Source of the DNA: Vulcanimicrobiota bacterium
GTDB lineage: Bacteria; Vulcanimicrobiota; Vulcanimicrobiia; Vulcanimicrobiales; Vulcanimicrobiaceae
Direction: 5' to 3'
NCBI GenBank assembly: GCA_003151115.1
Contig: PLWS01000002.1
Coordinates: 682,001 to 746,000, forward strand
Length of the DNA: 64,000 bases
Within the stretch, counting starts at the first letter, position 1, and the number at the start of each line of letters is the position of its first letter. Both the position numbers and the translations under genes were made by a program. The notes under the pieces were generated by a model, which saw only the letters and a list, made by a program, of their open reading frames with translations, had not been told where the DNA came from and searched no databases. Positions 51,365 to 62,356 of the stretch are shown piece after piece.

Positions 51365-52003
51365 GTGCGGCGAGTTGTTGCGGGTGCGGCCATTATTCTT
51401 GCTCTGGCCAGCTGCGGCCGGACCCTAGAACGAATACAAAAAATACTCGTTTACCAATCCGACCACCCAAAAGCCGTGTTGCGCGCGTATTCGTTTAGCA
51501 CGTACGCCATGAGCCCGGCGATCAAACCCGGCGATGCGGCGCTGGTCGACATTGCAGCGTACGTCAACGCCGGTCCGAAGCGGGAAGATGTTGTCCTATT
51601 CGTTCCGCCCAAGTCCGACAGAGTGTCGCAACGCCTCGCTGCGCAGCATCCTTTCGTCAAGCGAGTCGTCGCCATCGCAGGCGATCGTGCGAGCATTACC
51701 GGCGGGTGGCTGTACCTCAACGGCCGCTTACGGCACGAACGTTATATCGTGGGCGCTATCAACTATGACTTGCGGATACGCGACTATCGCATCGAATGCC
51801 GCTACCCGGATATGCGTGAATGGACATTGGTCAAACCCGTACAAGGGGCTCGTACTCCGCGCTCCGCGTGGCAAGCGCCGGATCGGGTTCCCATGGGATA
51901 TTATGTTGTTCTTGGAGACAACAGAAACGACTCGGAAGACTCTCACGTTTTCGGATTCGTCCACCGCAGCCTAATACTAGGCAAGGTCGTTGAAGTAATT
52001 TAG
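51365..52003 (+). CDS. S26 signal-peptidase-like protein lacking the catalytic serine
   Basis: 212 residues from GTG 51365; AGGAGG lies 14 bases upstream, an unusually long spacing. The N-terminus is a lipoprotein-like signal (IILALASCG, Cys17). The signal-peptidase I boxes are recognisable: [12 protein letters not shown] (box B), [17 protein letters not shown] with general-base Lys99 (box D) and [17 protein letters not shown] (box E). The nucleophile that should precede Met49 is Ala48, and the DNA (GCC ATG) leaves no ambiguity. It may be a pseudoenzyme or use a different residue. Its stop forms TTAG with the stop of the convergent carboxylase gene. Confidence 0.82.
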   Translation: MRRVVAGAAIILALASCGRTLERIQKILVYQSDHPKAVLRAYSFSTYAMSPAIKPGDAALVDIAAYVNAGPKREDVVLFVPPKSDRVSQRLAAQHPFVKRVVAIAGDRASITGGWLYLNGRLRHERYIVGAINYDLRIRDYRIECRYPDMREWTLVKPVQGARTPRSAWQAPDRVPMGYYVVLGDNRNDSEDSHVFGFVHRSLILGKVVEVI

Positions 52004-53763
52004 TCGGAAATTGTTACGAGCGCCGAGTTTGACTCAACGGTTTCGCCGGGCTGCGCGTGAACTTTCGAAACCGTACCCGATTTGTGGGCGCGGATTTCAT
52101 TCATCATTTTCATCGCCTCGACAACTGCTACGACCTGGCCTTCCGTCACTGTAGCTCCCTCGCCGACCGGCATTTCAACCACGGCGCCGTGCATTGGAGA
52201 TACGACGTCATTTCCGGTTACGGCCGACGCACGCTCGTTACGTGCCGCCCGACGCGGTTTTCGTGCACCGGCAGCCCTGTTCGGTCGATCAAACACGCGC
52301 ACATGGTAAAGCTTGTCGTCAACTTCGACGGAAATTGCTTCTGAACGCTTCCCTTCGACAGACGCGCTTACAGCGCGTTGCTCAGGGTGCCCTTCGACAG
52401 GGCGCGCGTCCGCGCGCCGCTCAGGATGACAAGTGGCAGCAAACGTTTCGAGTGTCGACGTCGTGTACGTCGCGTCCATCACCGGCGCATGATCGCAAAG
52501 CTGCCGCAGAAGAGGGAGTGTCGTCGGGACGCCTTCGATGACGTATTCATCGAGCGCGCGGCGAAAACGCGCGAGCGCCTGCGAGCGGTCGGGCGCCCAC
52601 ACGACGAGTTTGGCGATTAGCGAATCGTATTCGGAGCCGATCGTGAAACCGGGAAAGGCGGCGGAATCGATCCGCACACCCAAACCTCCGGGCTCTCGGT
52701 ACGTGGTGACGGTGCCCGGCGCGGGACGAAAATCGTTGGCCGGATCTTCGGCGTTGATGCGCCCCTCGATCGAATGTCCGCGGAAAGCGATCGCATTTTG
52801 GTCGTAGCCGAGCCGCTCGCCGGAAGCCGATCGGATCTGCTCGCGGACGAGGTCGAGGCCGCTGACCATTTCGGTCACGGTATGCTCGACTTGGATGCGC
52901 GTGTTCATCTCGAGGAAGTAGAACTCGTCGCCGCTGACCAGCCACTCGATCGTGCCGGCGCTGTCATAGCCGATCGCTTTGGCGGCTCGGATTCCGGCTT
53001 CGCGAATCCCTTCGCGAACGCGAGGCGAAACGGCAGGCGGCGTCTCTTCCCAAAGCTTCTGATGGCGGCGCTGCAGCGAGCAGTCGCGTTCACCGACGTC
53101 GAGTACCGTGCCGTGCTTGTCGGCTAAAATTTGGAGCTCGATGTGTTTGGGATTCTCCAGATACCGCTCGGCGTAGATTGCACCGTTTTTAAAATAGGCT
53201 TCGGCTTCGCGTTTGGCGGTGGAGAGCGCGGCGCCAAGTTCGTCAATCGTATAGGCGACCTTGAGGCCTTTCCCGCCGCCGCCTCCCGAAGCTTTGAGTG
53301 CGAGCGGCAGCCCGTATTTCTTTGCGGCGGCTTTTGCGCCTTCGGCGTCGATGATTTGCTCCGTCCCGCCCGGCACGATTGGAACGCCGGCGGCGATCAT
53401 CGCCTGCCGCGCGCGCATTTTGTCACCCATCGCATCGATCGCGTCTGGATGAGGGCCGACCCATGTAAAGCCCGCATCGGAAACCGCGCGCGCAAACGAC
53501 GCGTTTTCCGCGAGAAAACCGTAGCCGGGGTGGATGTATCGCGCGCCGGCGCGACCCGCGATCTCTAGAATCCGCTCGATATTCAGGTAACTTTGCGCCG
53601 GGCTTGCGGGGCCGAGCAGATAAGCTTCGTCGGCCAGCCGTACGTGCATCGCGTCGCGATCGATTTCGGAGTATACGGCGATGGTTTGCAAGCCCATCTC
53701 GCGGGCCGTGCGCATGACGCGTACCGCGATTTCCCCGCGGTTGGCGACTAAGAGTTTTTCCAA
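52000..53763 (-). CDS. Acyl-CoA (propionyl/acetyl) carboxylase alpha subunit: biotin carboxylase plus BCCP
   Basis: 587 residues from TTG 53763. Biotin carboxylase domain about 1-440 (VANRGEIAVRVMRTAREMG, the ATP-grasp loop KASGGGGGKGLKVA, EMNTRIQVEHTVTEMVSG). C-terminal biotinyl domain with VVEAMKMMNEIRAH (the Lys is biotinylated). Between them about 34 residues (about 444-477) are encoded by two tandem copies of a palindromic repeat. It carboxylates biotin for transfer to acyl-CoA by the beta subunit at 54760. With mutase and epimerase nearby, propionyl-CoA is the likely substrate. Confidence 0.94.
   Translation of the reverse strand: MEKLLVANRGEIAVRVMRTAREMGLQTIAVYSEIDRDAMHVRLADEAYLLGPASPAQSYLNIERILEIAGRAGARYIHPGYGFLAENASFARAVSDAGFTWVGPHPDAIDAMGDKMRARQAMIAAGVPIVPGGTEQIIDAEGAKAAAKKYGLPLALKASGGGGGKGLKVAYTIDELGAALSTAKREAEAYFKNGAIYAERYLENPKHIELQILADKHGTVLDVGERDCSLQRRHQKLWEETPPAVSPRVREGIREAGIRAAKAIGYDSAGTIEWLVSGDEFYFLEMNTRIQVEHTVTEMVSGLDLVREQIRSASGERLGYDQNAIAFRGHSIEGRINAEDPANDFRPAPGTVTTYREPGGLGVRIDSAAFPGFTIGSEYDSLIAKLVVWAPDRSQALARFRRALDEYVIEGVPTTLPLLRQLCDHAPVMDATYTTSTLETFAATCHPERRADARPVEGHPEQRAVSASVEGKRSEAISVEVDDKLYHVRVFDRPNRAAGARKPRRAARNERASAVTGNDVVSPMHGAVVEMPVGEGATVTEGQVVAVVEAMKMMNEIRAHKSGTVSKVHAQPGETVESNSALVTISD
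52351..52431. repeat. Tandem palindromic repeat pair inside the carboxylase alpha gene
   Basis: Two units: 52351-52389 (CCCTTCGACA, hairpin ACGCGC-TTACA-GCGCGT, TGCTCAGGGTG) and 52390-52431 (CCCTTCGACA, hairpin GGCGCGCG-TC-CGCGCGCC, GCTCAGGATGACA). They are read in frame on the minus strand as peptides beginning CHPERRADARPVEG and HPEQRAVSASVEG. That HPER/HPEQ plus VEG peptide signature is commonly seen where such intergenic-type repeats are translated. Confidence 0.85.
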
Positions 53764-53969
53764 GTACGCTTTCGCTCTGGCCTCGACAAGCTCGGCCGTG
53801 GTTCGACCGGGGCGCCTTGTGGCGCCCGCTCACCATGACACCAATCGGTGCGCGCCGACCAATCGCGGCCGGATTCTTTCCAACGCGATTTGGGCGCCGG
53901 CGCGTCGTCGCGCGATTCCAGGAATTCGAGCGCGGCGACGATCGCGAGGATGTCGTCCTCGTCGCTCAT
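53748..53969 (-). CDS. Small protein upstream of carboxylase, possible accessory subunit
   Basis: 73 residues. An acidic helical N-terminus (MSDEDDILAIVAALEFLES) and a linker lead to SRWKESGRDWSA. The pattern of a helical start plus a W-x-x-x-GR motif resembles small accessory subunits found with acyl-CoA carboxylases, and the gene overlaps the carboxylase alpha start by 16 bases and the fabI stop by four. This fits but does not prove such a role. Its last 27 or so residues (CHGERAPQGAPVEP...) are encoded by a degenerate copy of the palindromic repeat, so the original C-terminus has probably been replaced. Confidence 0.6.
   Translation of the reverse strand: MSDEDDILAIVAALEFLESRDDAPAPKSRWKESGRDWSARTDWCHGERAPQGAPVEPRPSLSRPERKRTWKNS
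53781..53840. repeat. Degenerate palindromic repeat in the small gene's 3' end
   Basis: Contains CCTCGACAAGCTCGG and then GTTCGACCG, a hairpin (GGGCGCC 53810-53816 with GGCGCCC 53821-53827, loop TTGT), and GCTCACCATGACA. The order and edges match the copies at 52351-52431 with several substitutions. Confidence 0.65.
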
Positions 53970-54745
53970 TGGGGCGGCGGGTACATTCCCATGGCATGGA
54001 ATCCGCCGTCGACGAAATGCACGTCGCCCGTGACGGCAGCCGAAAGATCCGATGCGAGGAAGACCGCCATCTTGCCGACGTCGTCGATTGTCATGTTGCG
54101 CTGCAGCGGCGCGGTTGCGGCGACGACGTCGAGCATTTTCGAAAGGCCGGCGACTTGCCGGGCGCTCGCGGTCTTAATGGGCCCGGCGGAAATCGCATTG
54201 ACGCGAATTCCGCGATCGCCCAAATCGAACGCCAGGTAACGCACGGCGGATTCGAGCGCGGCTTTAGCGATGCCCATCAGATTATAGTTGGGGACGATGG
54301 CCGTCGCGCCGAGATAGGTAAGCGCCATAATTGAAGAGCCGTCTGCGAGTTGTTCTTGCAGCGCTTGCACGAGCGCGATCAGCGAATACGCGGAGACGTC
54401 GAGGGAAAGGTTGAAGTCGGCCCGCGAGGTTGCATACACTTTCCCGGTGAGAACTTCTTTGTTGGCGAAGGCGATCGAATGAACGACCGCATCGAGTTTG
54501 CCGAAGTTCGCGAGCGCCGGAGCCAAGCGCGCCAGCGATTCGTCCGAAGCAACGTCGCACTCGATAACGGGGCCGCCGCCCAGTTCGGCCGCAAGCTTGG
54601 CAACCTCGTCTTTAACGCGCTCGCCTTGATAAGTGAAAGCGAGTTCGGCGCCGTGTGCGTGCATTTGGCGCGCGATGCCGGTCGCGATGGACCAGCGGTT
54701 GGCCACGCCGGTGACGAGCGCGCGCTTTCCTTTTAATAAGGCCAA
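53966..54745 (-). CDS. fabI: Enoyl-[acyl-carrier-protein] reductase (NADH), FabI type
   Basis: 259 residues from TTG 54745 with GAGGGAGAG just upstream. SDR fold: cofactor motif VTGVANRWSIATGIARQM; catalytic Tyr-x6-Lys in NYNLMGIAKAALES; substrate-loop ISAGPIKTASARQVAG. It catalyses the last step of each fatty-acid elongation cycle. It lies between the carboxylase beta gene (14-base gap) and the small protein (4-base overlap) on the same strand, linking fatty acid synthesis to acyl-CoA carboxylation. Confidence 0.97.
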   Translation of the reverse strand: MALLKGKRALVTGVANRWSIATGIARQMHAHGAELAFTYQGERVKDEVAKLAAELGGGPVIECDVASDESLARLAPALANFGKLDAVVHSIAFANKEVLTGKVYATSRADFNLSLDVSAYSLIALVQALQEQLADGSSIMALTYLGATAIVPNYNLMGIAKAALESAVRYLAFDLGDRGIRVNAISAGPIKTASARQVAGLSKMLDVVAATAPLQRNMTIDDVGKMAVFLASDLSAAVTGDVHFVDGGFHAMGMYPPPQ

Positions 54746-54759
54746 TCTCTCTCCCTCAC

Positions 54760-56313
54760 TTACAGCGGAATGTTCCCGTGTTTGCGTTTGGGGCGTTCGA
54801 CCCGCTTGTTCGCCAGCATCTCCAGCGACTTGGCGATCACGCGGCGGGTCATGTGCGCCTCCACGACGTCGTCTATATAGCCGCGTTCGGCTGCGATGAA
54901 CGGATTGTCGAAACGCTCCCGGTAATCTTCAACGAGCTCTTGCATTTTGGCGTCCTTGTCTTTGGCCGCCGCGAGTTCGCGCTTGAAGATCGTTTTGACG
55001 GCGCTCTCCGCGCCCATGACGGCGATCTCGGCCGTAGGCCATGCGACGTTGACGTCGGCGCGGATATGCTTGCTCGCCATGACATCGTATGCTCCGCCAT
55101 ACGCTTTGCGCGTAATGATCGTGATCTTCGGAACCGTGGCTTCGGCGAAGGCGTAAAGCAATTTTGCGCCGTGCGTGATGATGCCGCCGTATTCTTGAGC
55201 CGTGCCCGGCAAGAATCCCGGAACGTCCACGAACGTGACCAACGGAATATTGAAGGCGTCGCAAAAACGCACGAACCGGGCGGCTTTGATCGAACTCTTG
55301 ATGTCGAGCACGCCCGCCAGCACGTTGGGCTGGTTGGCGACGATGCCGACGCTTTGTCCGTTGACGCGGCCGAACCCGGTGATGATGTTGGGCGCGTAGA
55401 GCGGCTGGATTTCGAAGAAGTCGCCGTCATCGAGCACGGGACCAATGACCGCGTGCATATCGTACGGCTTGTTGGGCGACTCCGGAATAATGCTGTCGAG
55501 CTCGGTGACCAAACGCTCGGGGTCATCGTCGCACGCGAAGCGCGGTGCGTCGTCCATGTTATTCTGCGGCAGATATGAGAGAAGCGTTTTGGCCAGTTCG
55601 TTCATGTCGTCTTCGTCCGACGCGACCAAATGCGCGACGCCGCTCTTGGTGGCATGCGTGGTCGCGCCGCCGAGTTCTTCGAACGTGACCTCTTCGCCGG
55701 TAACGGTTTTGATGATCTCCGGACCGGTGATGAACATGTGGCCGATGCCCTCGGTCATGATGATAAAATCTGTTATTGCCGGCGAGTAGACCGCGCCGCC
55801 CGCGCAAGGTCCGGCGACCAGACTGATCTGTGGAATCACGCCGCTTGCCTGGACGTTCCGCCAAAATATTTCCGCATAACCGCCCAGACTGACGACGCCC
55901 TCTTGGATGCGCGCACCGCCCGAGTCGTTGATCCCTACGATTGGTGAGCCGGTGCGTAAAGCCAGGTCCATAACTTTACAAATCTTCTCCGCAAAAACTT
56001 CGCCCAGGGAACCCCCGAGGACGGTAAAATCCTGCGAGAAGAGGAAGACTTGGCGGCCGTCGATGGTGGCGCGGCCGGTTATGACGCCATCGCCTAAGAA
56101 TTCCCGTTCGCCCAGCCCAAACGCCGTCGTGCGGTGCACGGCAAAACGATCGAGTTCGATGAACGACTTCTCGTCAACCAGAGCTTCCACACGCTCGCGC
56201 GCCGTGCGCTTGCCGCGACGGTGCTGGGCTTCGATTGCGTCGCCGCCGGCAGGCGCGGCGGAAAGCTCGCGCTTGCGCTGCAGCTCCGCGTACTTCGCTT
56301 GGTCGCTCCTCAC
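54760..56313 (-). CDS. pccB: Acyl-CoA carboxylase beta subunit (propionyl-CoA carboxylase type)
   Basis: 517 residues from GTG 56313, normal length. Two crotonase-fold carboxyltransferase halves: [39 protein letters not shown] and [16 protein letters not shown] in the first; [36 protein letters not shown] in the second. It transfers CO2 from carboxybiotin to acyl-CoA. The neighbourhood (mutase, epimerase) points to propionyl-CoA. It heads the minus-strand cluster pccB, fabI, small gene, carboxylase alpha. Confidence 0.94.
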   Translation of the reverse strand: MRSDQAKYAELQRKRELSAAPAGGDAIEAQHRRGKRTARERVEALVDEKSFIELDRFAVHRTTAFGLGEREFLGDGVITGRATIDGRQVFLFSQDFTVLGGSLGEVFAEKICKVMDLALRTGSPIVGINDSGGARIQEGVVSLGGYAEIFWRNVQASGVIPQISLVAGPCAGGAVYSPAITDFIIMTEGIGHMFITGPEIIKTVTGEEVTFEELGGATTHATKSGVAHLVASDEDDMNELAKTLLSYLPQNNMDDAPRFACDDDPERLVTELDSIIPESPNKPYDMHAVIGPVLDDGDFFEIQPLYAPNIITGFGRVNGQSVGIVANQPNVLAGVLDIKSSIKAARFVRFCDAFNIPLVTFVDVPGFLPGTAQEYGGIITHGAKLLYAFAEATVPKITIITRKAYGGAYDVMASKHIRADVNVAWPTAEIAVMGAESAVKTIFKRELAAAKDKDAKMQELVEDYRERFDNPFIAAERGYIDDVVEAHMTRRVIAKSLEMLANKRVERPKRKHGNIPL

Positions 56314-56367
56314 CGATTCTGGGCTTGAACGGATGAGCGTTTTCTCCTATAAGGCGGCCGTTCTGAG

Positions 56368-57555
56368 ATGATCGAGCTCGGCGCGCAGAGCCTCCTGCAA
56401 TTGATTCTGACCATCGAGAGCGTGGCGATGGCCATCATCGCCGGGTTCTTCCTGCTGCTGATGGGCGCTACCAAGGACGAGCGCGGCCGCTGGTGGTTCC
56501 GCGGATGGACGCTATTCGCATTCGCGCTCGCCGCCGAAGCGATCGGCCAACGCAACGCCGGCATCGAGAGCGCGATGGCGTACGTTGGGACGCTGCTGTG
56601 CATTGCGGCCGGTTACGGAGCGGTTGCCGGGTGCTACGAGTTCGCCAAGGCAAAAGGCGTCGCGTTGTGGGTGAATATCGCGGTAGTTGTGGGTGCGGTT
56701 GCCGCGCTGCTTGTGACCTCTCGCGCCGATCTCACGGCCGATCTGATCGGCCCCGAGGTGACGCTGTTCGTGGCGATGATCGCCGTCTGCGTCGCGATCT
56801 ATCCGTTCCTGCGCGAGCGGCGCCTCAGCGGCGTGCGTCCGATCTTCATTTCGGCGCTGCTGCTGGCGATCATGATGGGGCGCACGCTTTTTGCCTCGGC
56901 GGTTTTGGGTTTTCAGCACGCCGAACTCAATGCGCTGTATTGGTCGGCTGAAGTCGTGGGCGGCGGCATCCTGGCGACGATGCTCGCGATGGGACAGCTG
57001 ATCACGCTGCTCGACGAGCTGCGGATCGATGTCGAAGACGGAAATGCGGCGCTCAGCCGCGCGCTGAGCAGTTTGGAAGTCGCGGCGAAAGTCGACGCGC
57101 TCACGGGTTTGCACAATCGCTACGCGTTTTACACGATCACCGATGGCTTGCGCAACCGAGGCGATCGCGGGAACGTCGTTCTTCTGGATCTGAACAACCT
57201 CAAACGCATCAACGACACGTACGGCCACCATAACGGAGATCGCGCGCTCTTGAGCGTCGCACAGCGGCTGCGTGAAGTCGCCGGCGCGCAGGACTACGTG
57301 TTCCGCTGGGGCGGCGACGAATTCGTCTTACTGCTTTTTGGTTTGTCGCCCGAGGAGACGCGCGACCGCGTCACGCGCATGGAGCCGCCGAAGTCGCTCG
57401 ACGTGGTGGAAGCGCACGAACCGGTCCCGCTCTCGGTGTCGTGGGGAATCGCCCCGTTCAATCCGCTCGACGTGGACGGATCGCTGCGTCAGGCCGACGC
57501 GCAGCTCTACGCGCAGAAGCGCTTGCTCGGCAGCGCCGCGAGGTTTCCAAGATGA
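56368..57555 (+). CDS. Membrane-bound diguanylate cyclase (GGDEF)
   Basis: 395 residues. About six membrane helices in residues 10-225 form an uncharacterised sensor region. A short helical linker leads to the GGDEF domain (about 235-390): DALTGLHNRYAF, LLDLNNLKRINDTYGHHNGD and the intact active-site motif RWGGDEFVLLL. It should make cyclic di-GMP from GTP. No I-site RxxD is obvious five residues upstream of GGDEF. Its stop overlaps the start of the following lipoprotein gene. Confidence 0.93.
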   Translation: MIELGAQSLLQLILTIESVAMAIIAGFFLLLMGATKDERGRWWFRGWTLFAFALAAEAIGQRNAGIESAMAYVGTLLCIAAGYGAVAGCYEFAKAKGVALWVNIAVVVGAVAALLVTSRADLTADLIGPEVTLFVAMIAVCVAIYPFLRERRLSGVRPIFISALLLAIMMGRTLFASAVLGFQHAELNALYWSAEVVGGGILATMLAMGQLITLLDELRIDVEDGNAALSRALSSLEVAAKVDALTGLHNRYAFYTITDGLRNRGDRGNVVLLDLNNLKRINDTYGHHNGDRALLSVAQRLREVAGAQDYVFRWGGDEFVLLLFGLSPEETRDRVTRMEPPKSLDVVEAHEPVPLSVSWGIAPFNPLDVDGSLRQADAQLYAQKRLLGSAARFPR

Positions 57556-57911
57556 TTCACGCGCTGACGTGTTTGTTGTTTCCGCTCCTGGGCGGTTGCG
57601 GGCCGTTTGTAGAGTACGCGGCCACACCTGATGCGCTCATCGCCAATCCGGCCTACTATTCCGGCCGGCCCGTCATCGTGACCGGCAGCGTCGCACGCAG
57701 GCGCCAATTGCGCGGCGCCTCATTCGGAACGCTCGCCGAGACGTTCTCCTTATGCGACGGGCGTTGCGTGCAGGTTTTCATGCGCGAGCATACCGCGATG
57801 TATGAAAGCGAGCGCGTTTCGGTACGCGGCTTTTTCTCGATCGAACAGCACGTCGGCAAACTGCTGTTGCACGACAACATCGACGCGTCAGAGATTTTCC
57901 CACGCGTCTAA
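57552..57911 (+). CDS. Small predicted lipoprotein with OB-like domain
   Basis: 119 residues from ATG 57552, overlapping the diguanylate cyclase stop by four bases. Lipobox-like LLGGC (Cys16) near the N-terminus, then a small beta domain with YYSGRPVIVTGSVARRRQL, FSLCDGRCVQVFMRE and RVSVRGFFSIEQHVGKL, which looks OB-fold-like. Two cysteines in CDGRC may be disulfide-linked. No family recognised. Coupled translation suggests it works with the cyclase or the next membrane protein. Confidence 0.65.
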   Translation: MIHALTCLLFPLLGGCGPFVEYAATPDALIANPAYYSGRPVIVTGSVARRRQLRGASFGTLAETFSLCDGRCVQVFMREHTAMYESERVSVRGFFSIEQHVGKLLLHDNIDASEIFPRV

Positions 57912-58174
57912 TGGCAACTCTGCTGTTCGTTTTACTTGCCGTCGTGCTGGCGCTGCCGATGATAGCCGTCATCGAGACCGGCTTTGTGGTTACACGCTCG
58001 GATCAAACTCGCCGGGCGTTTTATGCGCTTGCCGCCGTTTGGTATGCGACCTTTCTGATACTGTTTGCACACAGGTCGCCCGTTGCCGGCTGGTTTTACG
58101 CGATCCCACAGTTAGTGGCGGGAGCCATCTACGCCGTTACCAGATTCCGAGCAGCGCCTTCACGTCGTCGCTAG
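57911..58174 (+). CDS. Small membrane protein, hypothetical
   Basis: 87 residues with three predicted helices (about 3-24, 38-55, 62-77) and a basic C-terminus (RFRAAPSRRR). ATG 57911 shares its A with the preceding TAA (TAATG). No family recognised. The last 38 bases overlap the 3' end of the convergent DUF59 gene. Confidence 0.55.
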   Translation: MATLLFVLLAVVLALPMIAVIETGFVVTRSDQTRRAFYALAAVWYATFLILFAHRSPVAGWFYAIPQLVAGAIYAVTRFRAAPSRRR

Positions 58175-58448
58175 CCATTTCTTTTGGATCCCACGGCGGC
58201 GTAAACGTGATGTCGACGACGACGTCTTTCACGCCGTCGACGGCTTTGACGCGATCTTCGACCGATTGCTTGAACATCGGACCAACCGGACACATCGGCG
58301 ACGTGAGGGTCATCGTCACGACGACGTGCTCGCCACCCTCGCCTTCGACCGCGACATCGTAGACGAGCCCGAGCTCCAAAATGCCGAGCTGCAGCTCGGG
58401 ATCTTTGACTTCCGCGAGCGCTTCGCGAACCTGATCGACCGTTGGCAT
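58137..58448 (-). CDS. DUF59/MIP18-family iron-sulfur assembly factor
   Basis: 103 residues from ATG 58448, chosen because AAAGGG lies six bases upstream. Sequence VREALAEVKDPELQLGILELGLVYDV with the conserved DPE, then TMTLTSPMCPVGPMF with the conserved Cys, and ITFTPPWDPKEMASDDVK. This is the PaaD/SufT-type DUF59 family that helps iron-sulfur cluster maturation of target proteins. No suf or isc genes are adjacent, so a specific client is not indicated. Confidence 0.92.
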   Translation of the reverse strand: MPTVDQVREALAEVKDPELQLGILELGLVYDVAVEGEGGEHVVVTMTLTSPMCPVGPMFKQSVEDRVKAVDGVKDVVVDITFTPPWDPKEMASDDVKALLGIW

Positions 58449-58508
58449 CGTGACCCTTTCTTGCTGTCCTGCGAGGCCCTCGCCTTCGAGTGGCAAAAAC
58501 TCCGCCCC

Positions 58509-58958
58509 ATGCGTCCTACACTGTTACTGGCTGCAACCCTCGCGATGCTCGCGGCGTTGCCGCTTGAGGCCTCGGCCTCGGTTTCGGTAGCGGCCGGCGG
58601 CTTCACGACAAATGCGCCTACTTCCACCGGCGGCGCCGTCATCTTGAGCAGCGGCGCGTCGATTCCGGCCGTCCCGCTCGAAGTGCAGGTCTCCCTCCTG
58701 ACCGCGCTCGGCGGCACCGGAGGGTATGCCCTGACCGGCGAGATTCGCGGTTTTACGGGCGGTGGCTTCGGCGGAGCGTATATCGGGGCCGGCGGAGGAG
58801 TCGCCAACCTGTCGCGCGACCGCAAGGCGGGTACGGTATTCACGGTCTTTGCCGGTAAGTCGGTGGCGCCGTTTACGTCGGTCGAACTTCGGATCTACCG
58901 CCAGACCGGCGACTTTGGGGCGACGGCCGGCTTCGTGGGGCTACGGTTCAGTTTCTGA
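58509..58958 (+). CDS. Secreted glycine-rich beta protein, hypothetical
   Basis: 149 residues from ATG 58509. Signal peptide about 1-24 (LAMLAALPLEASA-S). The mature part alternates hydrophobic strands and Gly turns (VPLEVQVSLLTALGGTGGYALTG as an example of the pattern, then FGGAYIGAGGGVANL and AGFVGLRFSF). It ends in Phe, a common signature of small outer-membrane beta-barrels. A barrel is inference. Divergent from the DUF59 gene. Confidence 0.6.
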   Translation: MRPTLLLAATLAMLAALPLEASASVSVAAGGFTTNAPTSTGGAVILSSGASIPAVPLEVQVSLLTALGGTGGYALTGEIRGFTGGGFGGAYIGAGGGVANLSRDRKAGTVFTVFAGKSVAPFTSVELRIYRQTGDFGATAGFVGLRFSF

Positions 58959-59050
58959 GCAGAGTGAGCGCAGCTGGTAACATCGGAACCGTGTTAATAG
59001 TTCAACCTCTAGGAACCCGGACGGGTATAGGGCAGTAGGAGAGACAGAAC

Positions 59051-61549
<2,499 letters not shown>

Positions 61550-61557
61550 CGGCCCGC

Positions 61558-62313
61558 ATGCGCAAAGCCTCCGCGTGTGCATTTGTTGCTCTGTATTGTA
61601 TGGTACAAGCCGGCGCCGCGCTGGCGCACGGAATGGCTTTTACGACGCCGATCGCGCAACCGGCGTCTCCGCTTCAGCTCAAAGACTGCTATCTTGGGAC
61701 GGACTTTATGTTTGGGGATCCCAAGCTCGTTAGCGAAGAGACTAAGTTACAGCTCAGCGCCGATCTCGACAAGCCGGCGCCCGCGCAATATCAAGAAGTT
61801 GGTTTACGCTTCGAATTTGGTCGAACGGAAAGTAAACACAGCGCTGATATCGTCGTGTTTACAGGAGCCGGCGAGCACACGCATGACGTGATGGCAGCCC
61901 CCGTTGGCTTGGATCCCTCGGGCTATCTCCCTCGCGTGTCCGGCTACGAAGACAGTCGTTGCGGCGTAGACTTTGTCACGTCTTTCGATCGTAAGGCGGC
62001 ATGGTTTGACGCGGCAAGTGACATGGTTCCATGCCCCGGCCAGCCTCCGATAGCAACGCCGGCCGATGTCTGGCTGACGGCGCTGGAGCTGCTGCCGATG
62101 CGCACCGACGCCGTATTTTTGCTGACAGGCAACAGGCAATCGCGTGTTTATTGGCAGCTCGACTCCGGAAGCATCGGAATGGGAAAGGACGATGGCTTTG
62201 GACGCGTCGTGGCGCCGCTAGAAACTTCAGGGAGTGGAACGTACACGCTCCACTACGGACCAAACGAACAGAGTCTTGGCCAAGAGGTTTGCTTTCACGC
62301 GTTTCGCCCGTGA
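61558..62313 (+). CDS. Secreted hypothetical protein with cysteines
   Basis: 251 residues. Signal peptide about 1-23 (MVQAGAALA-H). Mature residues include DCYLGTDFMFG, DSRCGVDFVTS, DMVPCPGQP and a C-terminal VCFHAF: four cysteines that could pair in the periplasm. Mostly beta-type alternation. No family recognised. It begins eight bases after the clpC stop on the same strand and may be read from the clpC transcript. Confidence 0.55.
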   Translation: MRKASACAFVALYCMVQAGAALAHGMAFTTPIAQPASPLQLKDCYLGTDFMFGDPKLVSEETKLQLSADLDKPAPAQYQEVGLRFEFGRTESKHSADIVVFTGAGEHTHDVMAAPVGLDPSGYLPRVSGYEDSRCGVDFVTSFDRKAAWFDAASDMVPCPGQPPIATPADVWLTALELLPMRTDAVFLLTGNRQSRVYWQLDSGSIGMGKDDGFGRVVAPLETSGSGTYTLHYGPNEQSLGQEVCFHAFRP

Positions 62314-62356
62314 GGGCGCTCTCGTATCCAAATCCCAGCGCCGACACTAATGTTAC

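Noticed and set aside
51354-51428. Short frame (GTG 51354) just after AGGAGG, about 24 codons
   Set aside because: Spacing to the ribosome-binding site is only three bases and the peptide has no recognisable feature; it probably only reflects the odd start context of the downstream gene.
58266-58508. N-terminal extension of the small beta protein
   Set aside because: Antisense to the DUF59 gene; ATG 58509 starts a clear signal peptide.
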